Shown: positions 1 through 10,919 of the stretch, piece by piece
Position numbering within the stretch: position 1 is the stretch's first letter
How the letters are laid out: each line of letters opens with the position of its first letter
Assembly (NCBI RefSeq): GCF_031755915.1
Contig: NC_083380.1
Span: 32,460,501 to 32,524,500 of the forward strand
Origin: Ziziphus jujuba
Lineage: Eukaryota; Streptophyta; Magnoliopsida; Rosales; Rhamnaceae
Reading direction: 5' to 3'
Length of the DNA stretch: 64,000 bases
Translations under genes and position numbers: made by a program
Notes under the pieces: model-generated
Told to the model about the DNA's origin: nothing
The model's database searches: none
Seen by the model: only the letters and a program-made list of their open reading frames with translations

Positions 1-1583
1 TTGGCCAAGAAGAATCCAAACTCATTATGATAACCTCAGAGACAATCACAAACCAAAATCATTAACAGAGAGAGAGAGAGAGAGAGAGAGAGTCCAAGGG
101 TTACGTAAATTCAATTTGTTGAGGCCTTAAACCACCAACTTTTAATATTACTCCAAAAGATAAAAAGTGACACCTACAAGAAATTGTCTTGACAGTTCAT
201 CTTTGTTATATTTTAGCTATTTATTCAAACAAAGTTATGTCATAATTTACAAAACATTCAACAATGCATCAACTATTTTTTTCCTTCTTGTCTGACCACA
301 CCCAAGATGCTCATCAAAACTAACACGCTGGATCAACACAAATGATTGGGAGTAATTCTTACAACGTATCCTATTTGCAGTTGAATAAATCCTATAATCT
401 AGGGAATATAGAATTCAGCATTCTGAACCTGTTTAATGTGTCCCAACAAATACTCTGGTCCAGATTATTGTCAGTTCAAATTAACAGATTTATTGGTCTC
501 ATTTTTCTTTCTCATATGATCAGTTCAATCATAAGCAGATCTCAAAATGCTTATGTCCAAGGAAAAACTATGAATGGGGAGAGAGAAAGTGAGATGATTG
601 CTATATAGGAATTGATTGTTAGAAATGGTAGTGGAATGCTAAGGAAAGACTACTTGGTATTATACCAATCGACCCCAAGTTTATATAAAATCTCAAGTTC
701 TGAAAGTATAAACAAGCTCCAAATGTGAAAAATTGCAGTATCTTCCTAGACTTCTAATTGAACAAACTTATTTTTTTAATAATTGACATTTTTCACAACC
801 ATTAATTCTTTAATAGTGTTATAATGTTTAGTGCTTTGGATTCTTCTCAGTTTATTTTCTATCCTGCTCAACTAATTCTTAGTAATTTGTTTTCTGGGCA
901 ACCCGTTTGCAATTATTAGTCTTATTACTTAAATTCTTTTTTTCTATAATAAAATTCGTTGAAGTTTTAAGAGCATTAAAACCGATAAGATATTTAGATT
1001 CACCCTTTATCCAATCATGTAAAAAACTAGCATTGCTATCTCTTCAAATCCTAGATTACCCCTTTAAACCACAACGAGCTGTGATGAGCTGTGATATACT
1101 AGCTTGTAGAGCTTCTACAATGTTTCAAGAATCTTTTCAGAGTACCAAGGCAGAATATGGTCGAAACTAAACTTTGAACTCAAAGTAACCAATTCAAAGA
1201 GCACAATGCATTCAAAGTAACCAGTCACAAATTTTATGAAAATAATACCATATTTCCAACCCCATTATTTCAATACACCCACAAAAATACCAAGCCTACA
1301 AGTTCCATACTTTCTTTCACCCTATTTTCCAAACCACCCTAAAACCAAAATTCCAAAAAATGAACTAACTTAAAACGGGTAATAGCGATCAGTAAGCATT
1401 GAAAATGTTCTCTACTTAGCCAGACATAGATCACAAAACATGCCCAACCAAATTATTCCATTAAGTCAGCAAAAATATAATCAAATATAAATATATATAT
1501 ATATATATATAATATAACATGAAAAAAATATAAAAATAAAAAGGAGAACAATTAGAGAATAAATCGAAAATGGATTTGGATAC
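1..1583 (-). other. Intron 1 of succinyl-CoA ligase alpha gene (partial)
   Basis: Sequence following the exon 1 splice donor on the minus strand. No later exon of the ligase (CoA-binding core, active-site His region) can be read before the left edge, so the whole stretch is taken as intron or unassigned sequence. It is AT-rich, with an (AG)13 microsatellite at 67-92 and an (AT) run near 1490-1511. The short open frames here look non-coding. Confidence 0.55.
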
Positions 1584-1847
1584 CATTTTGGTGCCGTATT
1601 CAATGGCTTGCTCGGTGTGAAAAGTGCCATTCTTTCCCGTAATTCCTTGGCAAATGACGCGAGTGTTCTTGTCAACGAACACCGCCGGCGGTGGTGGAGG
1701 AGCAGCCGCATAATGCCGGCGACTCTGAGCAGCCGAACCAGACGAAAGTATGGAAGAAGAAGAAGACGATGAAGAAGAAGGGGAAGAATATAAAGAATTG
1801 CGCTTCGCGATCGAGCCGATCAGCTTCGCGACGGCTTGGCGACCCAT
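1584..1847 (-). CDS. Succinyl-CoA ligase [ADP-forming] subunit alpha, mitochondrial; exon 1 only
   Basis: First coding exon (88 codons) of the alpha subunit of the TCA-cycle enzyme that interconverts succinyl-CoA and succinate with substrate-level ADP phosphorylation in the mitochondrial matrix. The N-terminus is Arg/Ser-rich with a polyserine run and a polyproline run, as expected of a transit peptide. It is followed by the conserved start of the CoA-binding domain ([19 protein letters not shown], then [13 protein letters not shown]). The exon ends at ATG followed by GTATCC, a good donor, exactly where plant homologues continue with V-GGV. The ATG at 1847 is chosen because the longer upstream frame opens only with TTG. 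The remaining exons are outside the window. Confidence 0.93.
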
Positions 1848-1896
1848 CACTGCTTTTTTGATTCCCTTCAATTTGGAAGAAACAAAAAACTGGGAT

Positions 1897-1920
1897 TCTC
1901 TCTCTCTCTCTCTCTCTCTC
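1897..1920 (-). repeat. (GA)12 microsatellite in the ligase leader
   Basis: A perfect TC repeat on the plus strand, read as GA in the sense of the ligase gene, 50 bases upstream of its start codon. It therefore probably lies in the 5' untranslated leader. GA/CT tracts in leaders and core promoters are common in plants. Confidence 0.8.
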
Positions 1921-2024
1921 TACGAAAACCAAAATCGGAACGAAGAAAAAGTTTTGCACAGTACTCTCTGCTTCTCTGTTTAAAATGGGCTTTTTTGACC
2001 TACTTGCACACGTACTTTGACCCA

Positions 2025-2038
2025 TTGGGCTGGCCCAA
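2025..2038 (-). promoter_or_regulatory. Site II-like palindromic TCP element
   Basis: TTGGGCTGGCCCAA forms a near-perfect palindrome carrying TGGGCY on both strands, about 180 bases upstream of the ligase ATG. A second TGGGCT lies at 1986-1991. Paired site II elements are bound by TCP factors and are typical of plant promoters for nuclear genes of mitochondrial proteins, which fits the gene. Function here is inferred from motif and position. Confidence 0.5.
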
Positions 2039-2099
2039 ATCTATAAATATTTCCTTTGTTTTTTTTTTTTTTTTGGGTCAAATATATAAATATTCATAA

Positions 2100-3480
2100 G
2101 TTCTAAAGTCAGGTTTGCGCAGCCAAATACTTGGCATTGAAAATTTGAATCACTTTATCAAATGAGCTTGCAATTTTTAAATCCGCGGTGTTCGTAGCTA
2201 AATAATTTTCTGAGTTTTGTTCACTTCATCCATCTAACTTATTTTTAGTTTTTTCATTCTTTGTTCATATAAATAGTTGAGTTTGTCCGTTCAACACCAT
2301 AACCAAAAATCTGTTCAAGTTCAAATGTCCTAAAAAATCCATTACGAAGGCCAAAAAAGAGTCACACTGCGTGCTAAAATTGAGCTAATTTAATTGACAA
2401 ATAACAAATTATACTTAGAGATCGAATAATGAGGACAATACTTAAAGTATGTTTTTTCAGATAAACTGACAGGGTCTTTTTTCATAATAAAAGAGGTACT
2501 ATTAATGTGCATTAACATTAGTAGTAGATATGACAAATTGAAAAGAAGACAAAATAGATCATAAGACCTAAAACATTAGTCATATGATTGGATGCAGTTA
2601 TACCATACATTCTTAAAATTTATAAAAAAAGACAAATATCTCATCAACAATATTTGGTGTTTGTTGTTTGCCAAAAACTGCATAGTAGCTATGGCAATAT
2701 GTCTTGCTATATGCCTTTCGGGGTTTCTTGGTAAAGTTCCACCAATCAGGATAACTAATAATTTTATAATAAGAACATAACGAGTCACCAAATGCCTTTC
2801 CATCGAATAGAGTTTCTATTGGATTTTCCAATTTCTAGATGACTTCCATTTTTGGACAATTGACATGATGATTTCAATCGGCTCTGATTAGTCATCAGCA
2901 CCAAAACTTTCAGAAATTGTGCGAGAGTTCAATCTGGAATTTGGAATTCATTCAAGAATTGATTTGGGATTTAGAATACGAAATAAATAGATATGATATT
3001 CAAGATAAGTATTTCAAAAATTCCAATTTGATTCAAATGGGAATGTTTTCTAAGATTAAACAATCTAAATATGAACATGCATTTGATACAATATTTGAGA
3101 TATGAACTATGGAAAAATAAATAAATAAATAAACTTCAGAACTGATACTTCGATTCAGACTGAAAACTTCAGAATACAAACTTGGATTCATACAATACTA
3201 TTTTTTTAAAATTGAACGCTCTCATATCATTTAGAAATTACGAATTTCAAATGATATTTTTGTGATATGTTTATTATTTTGCATCCATACAGGAGGCATA
3301 TAAAAGTACAAACTCAAGCAAAAATATCAAAAAATAAATAAATAAATTGTAATTAATTAGTTCTAATTACATATATTACTAAAATCAATCTATAGTCCTC
3401 TAATCATTCACAAAAATAGTCAATTATTTACAACAATTAGATATCAATAAGTTCTGACGTTCCTCTCCTTCAATATTTGT
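2100..3480. other. Intergenic, AT-rich, no gene seen
   Basis: No reading frame with recognisable protein content on either strand. Short A/T homopolymers and ATAA repeats (around 3117-3133) are present. The short frames at 2576-3105 have no recognisable motif. Confidence 0.5.
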
Positions 3481-3489
3481 TATATTATC

Positions 3490-3560
3490 ATTTATGCAAA
3501 TGCTCTTCATGCAGACAAGCCAATACTATCAGCTTCGAAACTTAAAATAATTTTCAATGT
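3490..3560 (+). other. Diverged duplicate of the exon-like segment at 4730-4819
   Basis: Read in one frame this encodes YANALHADKPILSASKLKII, which aligns with ICANSLHAENPIESSSKIQA from 4731 onward. No flanking gene structure supports it; it appears to be an isolated partial copy. Confidence 0.3.
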
Positions 3561-3833
3561 ATCATTTATCTTTCTCTTTTTGTCTTTTATTTTTTATTTT
3601 TTATTTTTTTTATGTAAGTTTGATTTGTTTTCAATTTTGCATTAGAGTCATTCCTTGTCTTTGTTTGTTTGAATTGATATCTTTCCATAAACAACTATTT
3701 TGACAAATTTGGGTTTTAATCCATCCAATTCAACTATACTCATTAAGGGTCCATTTAATATAACCGATGGAAATAGCGTTAAATATTTTTTAAAAAGAGC
3801 TATTAAGTGTTTGACTGTAAATTAAAAAATATA

Positions 3834-3909
3834 TATTAAATACTTAATGAGTTTCCATATAAGCTAAAATAATCATATTAAATACTCATTAAGTTTCCAT
3901 ATAAGTTAT
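3834..3909. repeat. Imperfect direct repeat (~32 bp, two copies)
   Basis: Two copies of a segment beginning tattaaatact and ending gtttccatataag(c/t)t, at 3834-3866 and 3878-3909. They lie within a region (about 3747-4126) that opens with ggtccatttaata and closes with a loosely inverted tactaaacaaggact, possibly a decayed hAT-type MITE with no clear target duplication. Confidence 0.35.
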
Positions 3910-4081
3910 AAAAAAAAATTTAAAAAGCATATAGTTTAGGCTACTCTAAAACAGCTTAAAAAAACTATTTTTTTTCTTTTAACAAGTACTTGTTGATTTT
4001 TGCCAAACACCTTTATTTTTTAATAAAAGAGTTTTTGACCTTCAAGTAAAGCTTTTAGTCTTCAAGTAGAGCTTTTGACCC

Positions 4082-4114
<33 letters not shown>

Positions 4115-4216
4115 ACTAAACAAGGACTAAAACATACAAAACAAATTCCCTCAATCCTAAATCCATTAACATAGAGTCTTCCTCTTTCTCTCTATAAATA
4201 CACATAAAAAAGAAAC

Positions 4217-4290
4217 ATGAAAAAGTCAAATAGGCTCCAAAAATACTTGAAATTATCTGCCCATATTTCCCGCCTGCCTATCAAGCAAAG
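4217..4290 (+). other. Possible first exon of an unassigned plus-strand gene
   Basis: A TATAAATA sequence near 4193 is followed by an ATG at about 4217. The frame encodes about 25 basic residues (starting MKKSNRLQKYLKLS) and ends at a consensus donor, AAG|GTATGC. TTTCCCGCC, which matches an E2F-type consensus, lies inside this segment, so it is probably coincidental. No family is recognised, and the splice phase does not clearly match the next candidate exon. Confidence 0.2.
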
Positions 4291-4729
4291 GTATGCAAAA
4301 CTGAGTCACTCCTACACCTAGCTTGTTTATAAAACAAATTATTTTATGCAATCATGTTGCTGAAATAATTATTTTGTTTTGCCTTGCAAACCACTTCATG
4401 TTATATTGCATGAAAAGATTACTTATGTGGTCTACTTTCAAAATGGGTGCAATATTTGGCTGTTGCAATCAATGAGTTCAGCTGATTGATTTAGGCTATA
4501 TTAGTAATGATTATCAATCTACCAGAAACATGTAACAGTTGCAGCTCTTATATGCTGTGATGAACCAGTCGAAAAGCTGATCCCAGTAAAAATATATCTG
4601 TCCAGTTAAGAGGAGCCTTGTATAATGACTTACATGAAGGATTTGTCTTATATTGTCCTCGTAAAATTAGATTTCATTTATCTCACCCCATCCCTGGCTC
4701 TCTCTTCAAACATTTGATAAATTGATGAG

Positions 4730-4819
4730 CCATTTGTGCTAATTCTCTTCATGCGGAGAATCCAATAGAGTCAAGTTCAAAGATACAAGCAATTGTGGAC
4801 AGTTTTAGATTGAAGCAGG
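4730..4819 (+). other. Exon-like segment, unassigned
   Basis: An open segment in one frame (ICANSLHAENPIESSSKIQA, then IVDSFRLKQ) preceded by an AG and followed by a possible donor, G|GTGTATG. Its composition is protein-like, unlike its AT-rich surroundings. Phase joins to the next candidate at 5920 (G|TT gives V). The hAT element starts 20 bases downstream. I do not recognise the protein; it may be the relic of a gene. Confidence 0.3.
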
Positions 4820-4839
4820 GTGTATGTATCTGTATTTGT

Positions 4840-5569
4840 TAAGGTGGCAATTTGGTAATGACACAGTGATACAACTCGAAAATGACATGGAATAAACGGG
4901 TTTGGTTTTTTCATAAATGAGTTTGGATCATAATCAGGTCAACCCGTTTAACACAATTATTAATCATGTTATTTTCGGGGTAACCCGTTTAATTCGAAAA
5001 TGAACTGTTATAACTCATTTATTAAACGTTTTAGTTTTAATCCGACACAATTATATACCTATTACAACCCATTTAAATTTAATTATAAATTATAATTTTA
5101 TCCATAATATAACATTTAATAAGTAAAAGATATTATAAATTAAAAAACTTATAAATGTTATAAAAGTAATTTTCTATTATTAATTTTTGAAAACAAAAAT
5201 AAAAGCATCTATCCAAGTTAGTAGAATAGGTATATTAATAAACAGGTTAATTTTCAATAAATAGTTTAATTTTGGATTGATAAATTAATTTCAATAAATA
5301 GGTTAATTTTTAGGTTAACAGGTCAATATTTAGGTTAATAGATTAACATGTCAATATTCAGGTTAATAGGTTAACAGGTCAATACAACCCGTTAAAGTAA
5401 TCATTTTAATCAGGTCGTGTCATGTTGACCTGTTAATAAACAGGTCGGGTTAATGTTTTATGTACCTGATAGGATTAATAAACGGGTTGGGTTCGAGTTA
5501 AATATTTTTGACACGATTATTAAATGGGTCGACACGAACTAGACACGTGAACACGGATTGCCACCTCTA
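4840..5569. mobile_element. Non-autonomous hAT-type element with 8-bp target duplication
   Basis: The left end reads TAAGGTGGCAAT and the right end is the near-inverse, ATTGCCACCTCTA. The 730-bp element is flanked by an exact 8-bp direct repeat GTATTTGT (4832-4839 and 5570-5577), the duplication length of hAT transposons. It has no transposase frame. The interior carries many variants of acccgttta, aggtcaa and aggttaata, including a tandem run at 5220-5400, typical of this common plant MITE type. Confidence 0.82.
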
Positions 5570-5919
5570 GTATTTGTGCCATGATGTTGTAAATTTAAGT
5601 TAGTAAAAAACAACTTTTCTTTTTCTCAAACAAACCTTAGAGAAGTGGCTGAGTGTGTTTTCATTGTTTGGCGATTCAAGAAAGGTGTATGATCAATCAA
5701 ATATCGCTTTTGGGGCCAACAAACAATGAAATGCCACCAAGAGACAAATTTTTTAATGGGAATCATATTATTTGCTGGATTCAGCCTTTCACTTCTTTTT
5801 TTCTTTTCTTTTTTATTTTTTATTATTAGCTTATTATCTCTTCCTGGCATTAATTTGTGGCAAGGTGTTATTTTCTGGTATTTTTTTTGCTAAGGTCACA
5901 TTGTTTCTTTGCTTCACAG

Positions 5920-5974
5920 TTGAGGAACAATGTGGCAATAGACAAGCACTCAAAGATTTTTCTACGCGAGAAAG
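5920..5974 (+). other. Exon-like segment, unassigned
   Basis: It follows a good acceptor (TTTGCTTCACAG) and ends at AAAG|GTGACA. With one base carried from 4819 it encodes VEEQCGNRQALKDFSTRE. It could belong to the same gene as the 4730-4819 segment. Not recognised, and the phase to the next segment fails, so a pseudogene is possible. Confidence 0.28.
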
Positions 5975-6064
5975 GTGACAATCAGCTCTCTTCGTATTTG
6001 ATTTAATTATTGTTATTTTTATTGTTGTTGTTGTTGTTATATAAATCATCATCTCTTCTCAAGT

Positions 6065-6124
6065 AACCATTGTAGGCAAAGTATTAGTTGATGGAACAAT
6101 GATAGACATAACTGGAGATTCAAG
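6065..6124 (+). other. Exon-like segment, unassigned
   Basis: A frame encoding VTIVGKVLVDGTMIDITGDS lies between an AAG acceptor and a strong donor, AAG|GTAAGAAC. The amino-acid pattern is protein-like and resembles a beta-strand-rich (OB-fold-like) segment, but I cannot assign it to a family. Confidence 0.28.
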
Positions 6125-6261
6125 GTAAGAACTTATGGGAAACATATATATCAGACTACTGCATATTAATTACCAGATGCACCCTTCTACTGTTAATAAC
6201 TTTTTTTAAAGAATTAATTTTACTTTGATAACTATTTTAAATATTTTGTTTCTAACTATAG

Positions 6262-7420
6262 AAACCAAGGCCAGCTTAAGGCATAGGCTATTAAGGCTTA
6301 TGCCTATGACCCATTTTATTGGATCCCAAAAAAAGATTCCATGTATATAGTATATACATGTGTTTATTCAATAGAATTCCATATATATGATATATACATG
6401 TGTTCATTAAATAGAATATGATTATTAGTTCATTTTGGAAATATAATAATTTTAACTTATATAAAAAGTTTTTAAATTATCTTTAATTGATTATTTATAT
6501 TTTTAGATCAATTTTAATTTATCATTTATTGCAATAATTATCTTTAATTATTTTTATCTATGAAAAATAACACTACTTAAGTTCAATTAAACATTTTATA
6601 TTCTATAATTGATTATATTTTAATTATAAAAAAGAGAAAAAAATATGTTAAATACTTCTTTTATTTATACACTTTTTCTAATTTGTTTATATTTTTTTCT
6701 TACCTGACTTACTTATATTTATCCTTTCTCATTTAATAATCTTTCATATTTGTCTAATTTTGATATCCAACCTATAGAATTTTTAATTTTGATCTAGATG
6801 ACTCTAAAAGAAAAAGTAACTTATAAATTATTATTAATTTTAATGATTTTATATTGTTCATTCTCATAATATTTTTATTTTTATTTTCTATGAATTTAGG
6901 ATTTTAATTATTTACTAATTGTTCTTGCTATTCATAAAAAACTAGATTTCGTGTTTCTCTAGTTTTCACTTTCATTTTTTTATTTATATTTTAATTCGAA
7001 TAAATTGATTAGATTTATTTTGAGAATTCAAAGCCTAAAAGATAAAATAAATTTATAAATAAAAATAGCATTTGAGATATTAAACTTCATAAAAAAAATT
7101 AAAATTTTTTTCCCAATGCATGGATTTATTATTTTTTGTTAGTGTAGTTTAAGTGGAAAGAAGTTTTCAAAATTAAAATTAATAAAATCTTATTTATGAT
7201 CAACTATTAAACAATTTAGCAATTTTATCCATTAAGAAAGATTTATCATCGAATCTTGAATATAAAAATTTAATTAGTAACTTTGAATTAAAAAAGCCAA
7301 AAAATTATAGATTTTATATCAAAAAAATCTATTTTATTAAAAATAATATTTAATTAAGCCCCAAATATTGTTTTTGGCCTAGGGCCTCAAAAGTTGTTGA
7401 AACGGCCATGACACAAACAA
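6262..7420. mobile_element. Probable decayed transposon remnant
   Basis: The stretch opens with ccaaggccagcttaaggcat and closes with ggcctagggcctcaaaag...acggccatg, sequences of the kind found at edges of plant hAT-derived repeats. The interior is very AT-rich without a coding frame. A ~47-bp imperfect tandem repeat with atatacatgtgttcatt lies at about 6332-6420. Ends and duplication are not resolved. Confidence 0.3.
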
Positions 7421-7882
7421 GATGGCTGATCACTCTGATGTTTAATTTTGAGTCTCTATGGCCGCTAGCACTTAGGGACCAAAACAAAGAGTATGTCTTT
7501 ATTTCTATTCCATATTTAAAAACTTTGGATAATTAGTTATTATTATTGATTAGGTTTGTCCTAAGAAATTGTAAAAGTTTTTATGCTAATGTAGGTTTTA
7601 CATACAGAGGCATGTCTTGGGTAATTGTATTTGAACAACTTCAATGTATGTCATATTGGAAATGCGATATAAAGTTTTAAATTCTGCTGTTATTTGAGAT
7701 ATTTACCAATTAAGCGTTGTGTGATAGATAATGATTTTTAAATCCCCTTTTTATTGTTTTCATGGCCAGAAAACTCTGACATGCAGAAGCTAAGTTTGGC
7801 CATCTAGGTGCTCATGGAGCAGTACCAAAAGCTGGCACCTGGTGGTGATAATAATCTCTAGATTTTTATGAATCACACAACA

Positions 7883-8954
7883 TCATAGTTTTACAACAAT
7901 CTCACCTGTGCGGCAATTTTTCAAAGTGAACCTATTAATCTCTAGATTTTCTCACAAAACCAGTATGTTCACATCACCCATCTCCAGAGCTTTCAATGTT
8001 TCATCAAAACCAACAACACACTTGTTAGCGTTTTGTTCTCTCTCCTTAATAAGTTGGCTTATCAAGCGTCTCTCTTGCACAAATTTCCCATTCGAAAGGA
8101 TCTTCGAAGACTTCATTGCTGTATAGAAGCCAGGTTCTGGATGATACATAGGAACTCTAACATATCCAGTACTTGCTCCTTAAGAAGGGGATCAAACATA
8201 TCCGATTGACTTAGTTCGGTTTTGAATTCATCTCTTCCGGCAGGTATCAATCGGTCAACATTTGGCTGGCTACCTGAAGGATTGATAAAAAAAACTGTCT
8301 TGCAAGCTCTGCAGTCTCTTTCAAGTATTTGTCTTTTTCTCGTTTTCGAAAACGATAAAATTTTTGATAATCTGATTTTGGCAACATTCTAATTATCACC
8401 TTTGGGAGGTAACTCTAGTCATATGGAGCACTTCTGGCTTGTTCACTCAAGGTCCCGAAAAGTCCCCCCCACTTACCATCCATAACGATGAAACCAAACT
8501 TTTCATCGTCAGATTGTAAGAGCTCATCCAAAGCTTCAGTGTGGAATTTGTCATCACAAATGCACATAAACTCATTTATTGGTTTGAAAGGCTCAAAATC
8601 AATAATGGTGGTCACCACCTCATTTTTTTCTGTAACAACATTTCCAATGTAGAGTGCAAACCCATTTGGAGAAACAATATTCTTGTACAGACTAAGCCTG
8701 TGTTGAGCAGATTCGATTATTGGACCTAAAACTTGTTGCCGCTCGATTAGTACCATGTCTGAAGCCGTTCTAAATTCGTCTTCCAAAGTCCTGATAGCAC
8801 GAGATATTTGACGATCACCTGGAGGAATGAGCAGAGAAAACATAGTTCTAGTCCTAACACCCCTGCCACTGGCAGCTTCAACCTTCTTTTTCAATTTCTT
8901 CATCTTCCATTTCTCAATGTGTCTTTCTGAATTATATTCTTGAATGTCTGCCAT
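7883..8954 (-). pseudogene. eRF1-like peptide chain release factor, degraded
   Basis: Homologous to eukaryotic release factor 1, which reads stop codons and triggers peptide release. Domain 1 is colinear with eRF1 (IDFEPFKPIN, DDKFHTEALDELLQSDDEKF, FGFIVMDG, FGTLSEQ). The stop-recognition motif NIKS reads DMVL at the aligned place, and the YxCxxxF tyrosine is Cys (CICDDKF). An in-frame TAG at 8415-8417 ends a 179-codon frame. Homology continues beyond it, but the GGQ loop is missing: LPK is followed directly by SDYQKFYRFRKREK. Further lesions: a frame change at the A8 run 8287-8294, another near 8155, TGA in place of the Trp codon at 7952-7954, and TGA at 7883-7885. Most of domain 3 (eRF3 binding) is absent. 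Transcription of the open 179-codon part cannot be excluded. Confidence 0.85.
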
Positions 8955-8964
8955 TGCTAACCGA

Positions 8965-9632
8965 CTGACTTAAGGTTTTGAATAAATTAAGACACTGAAA
9001 CAGCAATATCATATAGCATTGATTTAAGAACAGGGTAAGATGGAATTTAACAGCATTAACTGAAATCAACATTAGTATATATATATATATATATATTGAT
9101 GCATCACTATCATTGACAGGAAGAGTTGTGGGAAATTTTATTTGTTTCAAGAACATAAAATAAAAGAAAATATTCAATTTTGGATTTTGTGAAAGAAAAT
9201 TAAATACACCGCCATATATTAATTACCTAAGTGATGCAGTTCATAAAGATGAGCATCTATAAATATTTCAGAATTATTATTACCGAAAACATAAATCAGA
9301 ATCACATAATCTAAATTTCATATATATAGATTCTTCGAAATAATAGTAATAACAATATTATTATTAATAATAGAATGAACAAAGAACGAGAGTTACAAAG
9401 TGAAACTATAGACAAGGAACGACAGTTATAAAGTGAAACTATAGTCTTTGATTTCCTATATCGACCGACGAAATTGAAAAAAAGAAGAAAAAAAATAAAA
9501 TAAAATAAAAGATATTTAAGCTATATAAGACCCTTTATTGTCAATATTCTAAACCATCAATTAACAAATTACAACTACAATAAAAAAAAGGAAGAATAAT
9601 TCGATGAAAAGAAAGGATTAAAAAGCAAGTAC
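8965..9632 (-). other. Probable 5'-UTR intron of the eRF1-like pseudogene
   Basis: On the minus strand CAG|GTACTTG at 9632 is a good donor, and TTAAGTCAG|TCGG at 8965 a plausible acceptor 10 bases before the ATG. I recall plant eRF1 genes having an intron in the leader and an uninterrupted coding region. Retention of that structure would argue for DNA-level duplication rather than retrocopying. The intron contains an (AT)n run near 9078-9095. Confidence 0.4.
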
Positions 9633-9824
9633 CTGATAGAGAAAGAGGATGATGAGAGAGTCACTAAATGTTTATGGGTGGGGTTTGTGGAGAGTTTTTG
9701 TAAACAAATTAAGATTAATTTTGTATTTAAAGAGTGTTTTAGTTTCCTAATTTATTTTTTAAAATTGAGAATATATTTATTTTTTATAATATATTTAAAG
9801 CAAATTTTCTAAAGAATCTTAGAA

Positions 9825-9826
<2 letters not shown>

Positions 9827-9872
<46 letters not shown>

Positions 9873-9882
9873 ATATATATAT
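9827..9882. repeat. Long (AT)n microsatellite
   Basis: Two adjoining TA/AT runs separated by a single TTT interruption. The region 9660-9990 otherwise holds only AT-rich sequence. Confidence 0.85.
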
Positions 9883-10582
9883 TGATATATTGTGAGAATT
9901 ACTTTCCATGTTTTGGGGATTTGATTTCCGGAAAAGATTTGGATATTCCTACCATACTCCCCTTTTACATACATATAAGACCTATGTGTGCAAGATTAAT
10001 GGATTATTTTCTTAAAATATTGTTGATTCCAAAATTCTAATAATTGTTAAAAAAAAAAAAACACGGCGACATTCTCAATTTCTAAATTTTTTCCTATTTT
10101 GGTTATGATTTCTTTTGGTAGCAATATAATAAAGAAATTTTTCTTGTGGTTAACTTGGGAATACTTGAACCAATAACCATAAGAGTATTTGTTTCATGTC
10201 TCAAGCGCATCAAGAAATTATTTGATACAGTGATTATACCAAACGTATACAAAATCTGATATCTTATGTGTACAAAGAAAGCCATATGTACCACTAATAT
10301 AACACATCAGATTAATAAACCATCTAATATTTCTATTTGTATTCCCATGGAAACCACAATTTTCTTATGAAATATTAAAACGGTCAACCAGTTTTATTTA
10401 ACAATATGCTGTGGTCGATTAAGATTCAATACTGTTGGGTTATTTCCTACAATTACCATTGCAAATTGAAACAGCATAAAAACCCTTTTTCCTTTGATTT
10501 GCCTTTTTATGTTTTAAGAAAGTAAAAATATTTTAATTTCCAACTATTTTGCTGAGTATTTCAAGCCTAAAGTTTATTGCAA

Positions 10583-10672
10583 ACGAAGAAGAAGAAGCCT
10601 GTGAGTTCAACAGAGACTGAGGTTGACGAAGGGAAGAGGAGGAAGTTGGTGCGGGTCAAAAAAAGAATGTGA
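10583..10672 (+). other. Lysine-rich C-terminal exon-like fragment
   Basis: An open frame of 29 residues plus stop: TKKKKPVSSTETEVDEGKRR, then KLVRVKKRM. Composition is protein-like and its GC content is higher than its surroundings. It lies inside sequence (about 10215-10812) absent from the duplicate block at 17.4 kb. It may be the last exon of a gene captured or deleted elsewhere. Family not recognised. Confidence 0.3.
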
Positions 10673-10919
10673 CATGGAGAACAGCTTTACTGGCTTAGTT
10701 GGCTCCATAAGCTGAGGTGTTCTTAATTGTACAAATGGCTTTACGTTATTGGATAGGTGTATCATATAAGATACCAGGCTTGTGTACAGAATAATTTCTC
10801 CATAAAGCAGTTTAGCAAAATTTTGATGTCTTATTTAAATCATTCATAAATATGTACTTGCATCTAAATTTTCATACCTGCAATACATTATTACAATATC
10901 GAAGAAAAAAGGTTGAATA

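Noticed and set aside
1461..1583. Extension of the ligase frame past the splice donor
   Set aside because: After GTKM the frame reads V-S-K-S and then low-complexity hydrophobic residues, while all homologues continue GGV. GTATCC is a good donor.
1750..1983. Glu-rich plus-strand frame
   Set aside because: It is the reverse shadow of the ligase transit peptide serine run and the (TC)n leader repeat.
4255..4275. E2F-type TTTCCCGCC motif as a promoter element
   Set aside because: It lies downstream of the TATA-like sequence and inside the candidate exon; a single match of this kind is weak evidence.
8541..8729. Plus-strand 62-residue frame
   Set aside because: Shadow of the eRF1-like relic on the other strand.
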